Below the pieces are notes generated by a model. It was given only the letters and a program-made list of their open reading frames with translations, was not told where the DNA came from and ran no database searches. A program made the translations under genes and the position numbers. From the NCBI GenBank assembly GCA_964503595.1, contig CAZDAM010000079.1, positions 1-16,172 on the forward strand: a stretch of 16,172 nt of DNA, read 5' to 3'. This DNA is from CAZDAM01 sp964503595. Its GTDB lineage: Bacteria > Muiribacteriota > UBA6191. This document shows, piece by piece, positions 7,250-14,000 of the stretch (positions are counted from its first letter, which is position 1; every line of letters starts with the position of its first letter).

Positions 7250-7468
7250 ATGTGCGATAAACCAATCAGGCGCTCAGACAAGGACATCGAACGAATCCTC
7301 AGAGGGGATGAAGAGAATCATCGCAATCTGGAGCTGTTCCAGCAGGTCAGAGATTATATCCGCAGCCATCCGGGCTGTAATGCTGAAGATATTGCTGTAG
7401 CTCTTGGGGTTGACGAGGGAGTCATCATGAAATTTATCCGTGAAGGGCGTCTGGTGCGTCGTTCCTGA
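7250..7468 (+). CDS. Short YvyF-like flagellar-operon protein (HTH-like part only)
   Basis: A 72 aa protein of unknown molecular function. Residues 28-72 are predicted helical, with the pattern of a small helix-turn-helix (QQVRDYIRSHPG, then AEDIAVALGV, then VIMKFIREGRL). This matches the C-terminal part of YvyF, a poorly understood protein encoded between comFC and flgM in Bacillus. The N-terminal zinc ribbon of YvyF is absent: only one Cys (C2) remains and it is replaced by a charged stretch. The start ATG has an excellent ribosome site (GGAGGAAAA, 7238-7246) 15 bases after the comF stop. It is the last gene of the lpx operon before a 152-base gap with a sigma28 promoter. Family assignment rests on the C-terminal motif plus gene order, so it is moderately certain; the reading frame itself is convincing. 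Confidence 0.7.
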   Translation: MCDKPIRRSDKDIERILRGDEENHRNLELFQQVRDYIRSHPGCNAEDIAVALGVDEGVIMKFIREGRLVRRS

Positions 7469-7499
7469 AGGGATTTCCCTTGTCCAAGCAGAGCCATCG

Positions 7500-7520
7500 T
7501 CCAATTTATGGGAAATTGGA
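7500..7520. terminator. AT-rich hairpin ahead of the flgM promoter (weak terminator or operator)
   Basis: Perfect 8-base inverted repeat TCCAATTT / AAATTGGA with a 5-base loop. It is followed by a T-rich stretch on the plus strand (7523-7542) but not by an uninterrupted T run. It lies between the end of the lpx-comF-yvyF unit and the sigma28 promoter. It could be a weak terminator for the upstream operon or a protein-binding palindrome. Confidence 0.35.
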
Positions 7521-7551
7521 ATGATTTTGTTTACTTTTGTTTGTCTAAGTC

Positions 7552-7579
7552 TAAAGTAGGCACGACTTTGTGCCGATAA
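7552..7579 (+). promoter_or_regulatory. Sigma28 (FliA/SigD) flagellar promoter for flgM
   Basis: TAAAGTAG at 7552-7559 resembles the -35 element TAAAGTTT. GCCGATAA at 7572-7579 is a perfect -10 element of the flagellar sigma factor. The gap between TAAA and GCCGATAA is 16 bases, within the 14-16 range known for this class. Transcription would start near 7587, about 34 bases before the flgM ATG. It would place flgM and flgN under late-class flagellar control. Confidence 0.85.
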
Positions 7580-7620
7580 TAAATATAGGTCAGTCACTCG
7601 CCTGAACAAAAGGTAAAATC

Positions 7621-8001
7621 ATGAAGATCGACAGCAGTAACGGGTTTCGCCCGCTAGAAAAACCGATACGTCGCAACAAGCCCGAAGGAGCAGGACGTTT
7701 TACGGATGCGATGAATCAGGTGCCTTCCGGCAAGGAGAACAAGGCGACTGAAATTTCATCCGTGAATACTCTGAATCGTCCTGAAGCTGCTCCTCTGAAT
7801 CTGGGAAAGCCGGGGGCGGTTTCGAATACCGATGCTCTCGTGCGCCGGGTTCTGGATGCTCCTGAAACAGCTCGGAGTCGGGTCAAGGAAGTTCAGGAAC
7901 TGATTTCCCGTGGAGGAATTCAGGCATATTTTGACACCGTGGACTCGGAAAAAGTTGCTGAAAGGCTCCTGGATTCGGGTGTTTTAGACGACATGATCTA
8001 A
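7621..8001 (+). CDS. flgM: Anti-sigma28 factor FlgM
   Basis: FlgM binds and inhibits sigma28 until the hook-basal body is complete, then is exported through it, freeing sigma28 for filament genes. The 126 aa product has a low-complexity, probably unfolded N-terminal half rich in Asn, Pro, Lys and Ser. The C-terminal sigma-binding helices are at about residues 80-124 (RVKEVQELISRGG, then SEKVAERLLDSGVL), the conserved FlgM_pfam-type pattern with a few extra residues between the helices compared with Salmonella. The ATG at 7621 follows a ribosome site AAAAGG (7607-7612). A near-consensus sigma28 promoter lies directly upstream, which sets up the usual feedback loop. flgN follows after 23 bases. 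Assignment rests on C-terminal motif, size, promoter and neighbours. Confidence 0.87.
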   Translation: MKIDSSNGFRPLEKPIRRNKPEGAGRFTDAMNQVPSGKENKATEISSVNTLNRPEAAPLNLGKPGAVSNTDALVRRVLDAPETARSRVKEVQELISRGGIQAYFDTVDSEKVAERLLDSGVLDDMI

Positions 8002-8014
8002 GGTTGATAGCGAT

Positions 8015-8020
8015 AAAGGA
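8015..8020 (+). promoter_or_regulatory. Ribosome binding site that sets the flgN start
   Basis: AAAGGA ends four bases before ATG 8025. The open frame extends back to a TTG at 8004, but that codon has no ribosome site, so translation is placed at 8025 (or the adjacent ATG at 8028). Confidence 0.7.
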
Positions 8021-8024
8021 ATTC

Positions 8025-8501
8025 ATGATGTCGCTCCAAAAACAGGTAGAAGTTAATCTGAGTGCCCAGCTGGCGCTGTTTTCGACCCTTTTGGCCACGG
8101 CCGAAGAAAAGGGTGGGCTTCTGGTGGATGCAAAGAATGCAGATGAAGCTTCGAGGCTTCGGGAAATGGTTCGTCAGGAATCTCTGGCGCTCTCCCGGAT
8201 CGAAGAACTGGAAAAAGAGCGTAAAGTGGTTTTCGGCGAGAAGACTCTGAAGGAGCTTTTTGATCTGAATGCTGAGGAAAATGCATCCATTCGGAAACTC
8301 CAGGAAGATTTGAGTGATGTCGGAGGCCGCCTTCGCAAACAGAATATGCTTAATCAGGAGGCTTTGAAATTCTCCCAGAGGCTGGTGAATAAACTGCTGA
8401 AGGCTGTTCAGGATTTGGGTACAAATACCGATGTGACCTATTCGAGATTGAGGCGCAGACCTGGTAAAAGCTTTGGTCGTAGTTTCAATTTGAGCGTTTG
8501 A
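8025..8501 (+). CDS. flgN: FlgN-type flagellar export chaperone
   Basis: FlgN is a cytoplasmic chaperone that holds FlgK and FlgL before their export through the flagellar type III apparatus. The 158 aa product is almost wholly helical and highly charged with heptad-like spacing. It has a central helical pair (LREMVRQESLALSRIEELEKER) and a C-terminal helix (LNQEALKFSQRLVNKLLKAV) typical of FlgN, followed by a basic tail with RLRRRPGK. Sequence conservation in this family is low, so the assignment leans on size, coiled-coil character and position between flgM and flgK. Start chosen at ATG 8025 because of the AAAGGA site. It shares the flgM transcript, and an intrinsic terminator follows 58 bases after its stop. 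Its two presumed clients, FlgK and FlgL, are encoded next and are both unusually large. Confidence 0.83.
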   Translation: MMSLQKQVEVNLSAQLALFSTLLATAEEKGGLLVDAKNADEASRLREMVRQESLALSRIEELEKERKVVFGEKTLKELFDLNAEENASIRKLQEDLSDVGGRLRKQNMLNQEALKFSQRLVNKLLKAVQDLGTNTDVTYSRLRRRPGKSFGRSFNLSV

Positions 8502-8527
8502 CTTTAGGACAATATTGAAATAAGGCA

Positions 8528-8553
8528 GCGGACATCCTCGGATGGATGTCAGC
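8528..8553 (+). other. Hairpin upstream of the flgN-flgK terminator
   Basis: GACATCC (8531-8537) and GGATGTC (8544-8550) form a perfect 7-base stem with a 6-base loop. It is extended by two further pairs beyond a single mismatch. It lies just before the stronger hairpin at 8560-8602. It has no T run of its own, so it may be an RNA 3'-end element or part of a tandem structure. Confidence 0.4.
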
Positions 8554-8559
8554 AGGGCT

Positions 8560-8608
8560 AAGGAGAGCCACACCTGAAAAGGCATTTTCGGGTGGGCTCT
8601 CCTTTTTT
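8560..8608 (+). terminator. Strong rho-independent terminator between flgN and flgK
   Basis: A long stem pairs 8560-8580 with 8585-8604 around the 4-base loop GGCA. It includes the uninterrupted block AAGGAGAGCC / GGCTCTCCTT, one bulged base and one G-U pair. The stem merges into six T residues (8603-8608). This is a textbook intrinsic terminator on the plus strand. It ends only 24 bases before the flgK start codon. Confidence 0.87.
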
Positions 8609-8632
8609 GTTGCCGGAAAAAGCAGGGAAATT

Positions 8633-11032
8633 ATGGGTGTTGGTTCTTTTTTTGGGCTTGAAATCGGGAAAAGAGGAGTTTCTGCTCATCAGCAGGCGTT
8701 GCAGGTGACCGGTCATAACATCACCAATGCGGAAACCAAAGGGTACTCTCGTCAGATTGTGAGTCTGAAAGCCCTGGATCCCCTGAAGACAGCTCCAGGA
8801 GCCGGTCAGGTTGGTACGGGTGTCACCTTAAGTGAAATTGAGCGTATCCGGGATAATTTTCTGGATGCGGCTTTTCGGGAGCAACAGACTTTTCAGGGTG
8901 AGACGGATGCTCTGGCCAAGTCTCTGGAAAGTCTGCAAACCATTTTGAACGAGCCCAGTGACAAAAATATTCGGGCTTCTCTGGATGAGCTTTTTCAGGC
9001 TATTGAAGACGTCAACAACCAGCCGGAAAATCAGCCGGTCAGGGTGACTCTGGTAGAGAAGGCCAAATCTTTGGCGACCATGGTCAATGTGACCTATAAG
9101 CGTTTGCAGGAAAGCCTGAGTGCTACCAATGCCAAGGTTCAGGACAAGTTCTCCAAAATCAATTCGATCGCCGAATCCATTGCCAATCTGAATCTGGAGA
9201 TTTCCAAAGCCCGTAATATCGGTCAGAATCCCAATGATGTTCTGGATGAAAGAGATCGCCTTCTGGATGAACTCGCCTCTCTGGCCAATGTAGAAATCCG
9301 CGAAGACCTGAATCAGGAACTCTATGTCACCATCGGAGAGCATCTGCTGGTTCAGGGCAAAACGGTCCGCCCTCCTTATCTGGTCAATGATCCGAACCTG
9401 AATGGCCTTCAGGTTATTTCCTCGACACCGACTCTGCCAGAACCCTCGGATAACCCCAAAGTCGCGACGGCCTGGGTAGGGGCAGATGCCAAAGAAGGGA
9501 CTCATACTGTCACCGTATTTCAGACCGCAACCAAGCATTCCCTGCAAAGTGTTGACTTCCGGAGCATTCAGAATGACCTGACAGAAGATTCCCGCCTGTC
9601 CCAGGCCGGGATTCTCAGTGGTTCCTTTTATCTGAACGGGGTACCCATCTATTTTGACAATGCCATGACATTTGGTGAGCTTCGGGACACCATCAATAAC
9701 TCAGGCCAGGGTTTGGAAGTTGGCTTTGAGCGGGAGAAAATGCTGTTCAGGTCTTCCAGAGCCGGGACAGCCAATCAGATGACTTTGAGTGAAGGGACTT
9801 CCAATTTTCTCAGCGTCATGCGCTTTTCGGATGAGCCGGAGTATAACAGTTTTGGTCAGGTGATTTTTGATGGCCGGGTTCAGGATGCCATCTACGCAAT
9901 TGACGACGAGACCTTAAAATCCAGCAGCAATCATGTGGCGAACCTCATTGAAGGGGTAGATGTCGAATTCAAATCCGTAGGTTCCACGAATATTGTCATC
10001 AACCAAGCTGTAGATGGTGGTGAAATTGCCGGGCTTCTGAAATATCAGGACGGCTTCCTGCAGGAGCAGATGCGCTCCTTGGACAAGCTGGCTTATGCCA
10101 TGACCCGCGAGTTCAACAAACTGCACTATCAGGGTTTTGGACTGGATGGGAAATCCCAGCGTTTGTTCTGGAAGGATTTCAATTCCCCCTTTACCGGAAC
10201 CTATGAAGAAAAGGGAGCTGCCGCTGCCTTTGGACTGGATAGCAGTCTGGCCAAGAATGTACAGGTGTTTGCTGCAGCCAGTGGGGTCTTTGAAAGAATT
10301 GGGGACAGGACCCCGGTTTCTTCCGGAGAGGGAGATGGTTCCAACGCCTCTCAGATGGCTCAGCTCAAGTTTGCCCAGGTTGTTGATAATGCTGAATACG
10401 GGCTGAGGACCCGTCTTTCTGTTCTCAACGGCGGAGATGGCGTGGATTTCGGCCGTAAGGAATCCACCTTTGTGGTGTCCAATGGAATCAAGTCGGCAAC
10501 TGTGAGTCTTGAGGGTCTGGATGATGATTCCACCCTCTATGATTTGCAAGGAAAAATCAATGATGCTCTAACCAAGAACGCGATTGCCAGCCAGGTGGTG
10601 ATTACGACTCTGGCCGATGGAAGAATCCGCCTGACCAGCAATAATGAAAATCTGACTTACAGTGAAGGGGCAGGTACTGCCGCGAAGGATTTGAAGCTTC
10701 TTCCTTCGAATGGAGCCAGTGGGAATGGTTCCCGCACAATTGAAACCTCAGCTCTGAATGCAAAATTCCGGGGTCAGCCCAAATCGGTCACAGATTTTTT
10801 TGCCGCTGTAGTCGCTGATATTGGAGCGGAAGCTGAAGAAGTTCTGAGGCTTAAGGAAAATACCCGGGTTATAACCACCCAGATTGAGAACCAGCGTCTT
10901 TCCGCCATTGGGGTCTCCATGGATGAGGAACTGACCAATATGATTCAGTTTCAGAAGGGCTATAACGCTTCTGCCCGTATTATCAATGTCATGGACGAGA
11001 TACTGGATACCATCATCAACCTGGGACGCTGA
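8633..11032 (+). CDS. flgK: Flagellar hook-associated protein 1 FlgK, enlarged
   Basis: FlgK is the first hook-filament junction protein, exported by the flagellar type III system and assembled outside the cell. ATG 8633 with ribosome site AGGGA (8624-8628) gives 799 aa; the frame is open further upstream, but that part runs through the terminator and is not coding. The N-terminal D0/D1 signature is GLEIGKRGVSAHQQALQ followed by GHNITNAETKGYSRQ (residues about 8-40). The D1 helices (to about 240) contain NPNDVLDERDRLLDELA. The C-terminal D1/D0 (about 735-799) has NMIQFQKGYNASARII. Middle residues about 326-460 hold a hook-IN-like and FliD-like segment, and 594-705 a module resembling those in FlgL. 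GGEIAGLL near 462 is ordinary FlgK. E. coli FlgK is 547 aa. The protein contains no cysteine. flgL follows after 15 bases. Confidence 0.95.
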   Translation: MGVGSFFGLEIGKRGVSAHQQALQVTGHNITNAETKGYSRQIVSLKALDPLKTAPGAGQVGTGVTLSEIERIRDNFLDAAFREQQTFQGETDALAKSLESLQTILNEPSDKNIRASLDELFQAIEDVNNQPENQPVRVTLVEKAKSLATMVNVTYKRLQESLSATNAKVQDKFSKINSIAESIANLNLEISKARNIGQNPNDVLDERDRLLDELASLANVEIREDLNQELYVTIGEHLLVQGKTVRPPYLVNDPNLNGLQVISSTPTLPEPSDNPKVATAWVGADAKEGTHTVTVFQTATKHSLQSVDFRSIQNDLTEDSRLSQAGILSGSFYLNGVPIYFDNAMTFGELRDTINNSGQGLEVGFEREKMLFRSSRAGTANQMTLSEGTSNFLSVMRFSDEPEYNSFGQVIFDGRVQDAIYAIDDETLKSSSNHVANLIEGVDVEFKSVGSTNIVINQAVDGGEIAGLLKYQDGFLQEQMRSLDKLAYAMTREFNKLHYQGFGLDGKSQRLFWKDFNSPFTGTYEEKGAAAAFGLDSSLAKNVQVFAAASGVFERIGDRTPVSSGEGDGSNASQMAQLKFAQVVDNAEYGLRTRLSVLNGGDGVDFGRKESTFVVSNGIKSATVSLEGLDDDSTLYDLQGKINDALTKNAIASQVVITTLADGRIRLTSNNENLTYSEGAGTAAKDLKLLPSNGASGNGSRTIETSALNAKFRGQPKSVTDFFAAVVADIGAEAEEVLRLKENTRVITTQIENQRLSAIGVSMDEELTNMIQFQKGYNASARIINVMDEILDTIINLGR

Positions 11033-11047
11033 TCCAAGAGGAAACTT

Positions 11048-14000
11048 ATGCGTGTGACTCAACAGCAGCTGATCAACAATTTTCTCAATTCGGTCAACAG
11101 TCATAATTCCAAACTGCTCAACCTGAATAATCAGATTTCTTCCGGCAAGGCTGTCCAACGTCCTCAGGACGGTGCAGTTGCTGCGGCCGCGATCACCAGA
11201 CTTCATGCCAATATCGCAGAAACCAAACAGTTTGAAGAAAACATCAAGCAGTCTCTTTCCCGTATGAATACGGTGGATGCGACTCTTGGCGAGATTTCTT
11301 CTATCATCACCCGTGCCCGGGAACTCGCGGTTCAGGGGGCCAACGGAGCCTTGTCCCTGAATGAGAGAGATGCGATTGCCGTTGAAGTCAATCAGCTCTT
11401 GGAGTCCATGGTCCAGATCGGCAATACCACAATCGGTGGGAGGGCACTTTTTGGGGGGCACGAAACCGCTGGTAAGCCCTTTGATGTGATTCGAGGATCG
11501 GATCTTGGGGAAGTCAACGATCTGATCACCATTGATGGAGTCGTTCGTACGGGCATTAACCTTTCCAACGTGACAAGGGTTATTTACAGCGGGGATACCC
11601 AGGATACAACGATTCAGGTCGATCAGGCTCTGGATGTGGTGGACAATCTTCACGGAGTGGATCTGTTCTATTACGATGAACTGATCAGTAATTCAGGGCC
11701 GAGCCTTTCCAAAAAAGCGGTCCAGATGACGGGCAGGACTGAACTTTCCACGATCATCAACGGACTTGGAAGTCAGGGCATTGCTGCTGGCCTAATGACG
11801 GTAAGAACTACCAGAGCTCCTCATCTTCGGGAAAATACTTCGACCGGGGCAGATAACTCCACTCGTCTGGCACTTCTGAACAACCGCCAGGGAGTGGACA
11901 CGGCCAATGGCAATCAGATTACGGTCACAGATGCAGCGGGGAGTTCCCTGGCACTGACCATCGGAGCAGGTGCCGGACAGCTCAATATTTCCGGAGCAAC
12001 GAGAATTGAAGAAGTTGTTACGGCTCTGAATGGAGCGATGACTCCTGAAACGGTTGCCGGACATCCCAGAGTGCGCTTTCGCATTGAAAATGATCAGATT
12101 GCCGTTTATGACTTCTCCAATGGAGCGGGCCAGCCATCCATTACGGACAATGTCGGGAATTTCGCCCGCGATTTGAACCTGAACCGGAAAAACCCGGATT
12201 TTTCCCGCATTCCTTTTGACGAGGATACCCAGTTAAGAGACTGGCTTGGAGTGGCGGATGGTACCTGGGATAATCCCGGACCCAACCGGCTTCGCATCCA
12301 GGATGCTGCCGGAGTGGAAACCTTTTTGGACCTGGCGGATTTCAATGATACGGCAACGGTAGGAGATTTGATCAGTCAGATCAACAATTCGGGGGCACGG
12401 GTGAAGGCCCAGGTTTCTCCGAATGGATATGGCCTTCGCTTTATCAATGAGGCTGATGGTTCAGGAAACTTTTTTGTCGAGGACAATACAGGTGCGGTTC
12501 TCAAGCAGCTCAATCAGGAGACTCCTGTAAGAGGAGCGAAGGATACATATGATGCGACCAATCAGGTCCTGGTGGATTTGAGTGGAATCGGGACTACAAT
12601 TCATACGGTGGATGAACTTCTGGCGGAGATCAATGCCCAGACAGAGTCCATCGGAGTGAATGCCCGTCTGGATCAGGCAACTTCCGAAATGGTGTTCCAG
12701 GACACCCGGATTCCCGAAGACCGGGGTAAGTTCAGAGTTAACCTTGCCAATGCGATTGGCAAGAGTACTGAACTTGCAACTCTGAATGCAGGTGGCGGAA
12801 TCAATAATTTCAAGGTTCGGATTACGGACTCCACCGGCATCAGCCAGGTTGTGGATTTTGAAGATGCACAGACTGTTGAAGACGTGATCAATGCCATCAA
12901 TCTTCGCTATGAACCCATGACCGAACAGACTCGGCTGGGAGAGATTGAGGGACTGAGAATTCCGATGGGTACCCTGCGTTTTACGACCACGGCCGGAACC
13001 ACGGATGTAGACCTCTCCACTTTGACGACGGTAAGTACGGTGAAGGATCTGGAGAATGCTCTGAGAACAGGCCTTGCTACCAGTCAGGTGGATGTGGCAA
13101 CCGTTTTCAATCCGGATACCAGAGGCATGCAGCTGAGTTTTTCCGATCTTGCTCTGGGAGATGGTTCGATTTCGATTCAGTCTGTTGGAGCTCCGGCAAC
13201 AGCAGATCAACTCAAGATTTCCACGATCGCCGGAGGCAGGGAATTCACTGGTGAGTTCATGCTGCACAAGCGGGTTGCGGTCCGGGCCATGCTCAATGAT
13301 GATCGCACCGGGATCAAGCTTGTGGATGACAACGGGGGGGCCTTCACTGTAGCTGAGGTCGAAGGAAGAACGACGGGCTTCGATCTGGGTCTGATTCCTC
13401 AGGGGTCGACAAATTCGACTTCCAATGCTTCGGGAGTCATGATGGGAAGGGATCTGAATGTCTTTTCCAAGGTTGCGGACCAGCTTGGCCTGAGCACTTT
13501 TCAGAGTACCAAGGTTTTTGAAGATGAAGATACGATTTCCGCATCAACCATCGGGGCTCTGGAGAACACTTATGTTGAAACCCGTTCGATGCGTCTTCAG
13601 ACCAGGGAGTTAAGTACCCTGAAGGGTTCTGTGGATCTGAATCCCCAGCTGAACTTTTCCACCCGTCTTGAGCTTCTGAACAATGCCTCACCTAATTCTG
13701 ACTGGGATGGAGGGCGGATCCGAAACGTCGATCTGACTGGCCAGGTACGGATTGAAATCGTTTCGGATAATGATGCAGACAGCAACTATGATTCCATTGT
13801 TCTGGATTTCAATCAGCTTCCGGATAATGCCACCTGGAATGATGTTCAGACCCTGATCAATCAGCAGATTGCGGCAGATGATTCTTTTCAGGGGAAAGTC
13901 CGGGTACACCCCACCAATGATGGCAAGATCCGGTTTTCCTCGGATGTGGCCATGCGCTTCTCTGAAGTATCGGCCTTCCAGAATGCGAATACCTTTGAAG

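Noticed and set aside
7468..7481. Small palindrome AAGGGATTTCCCTT at the end of the YvyF-like gene
   Set aside because: The stem is only 5-6 pairs with a 2-4 base loop and no T run follows, so a terminator call is not justified.
8546..8632. Upstream extension of the flgK reading frame by 29 codons
   Set aside because: It runs through the intrinsic terminator hairpin and lacks a ribosome site, while ATG 8633 has AGGGA and begins the conserved FlgK N-terminus.
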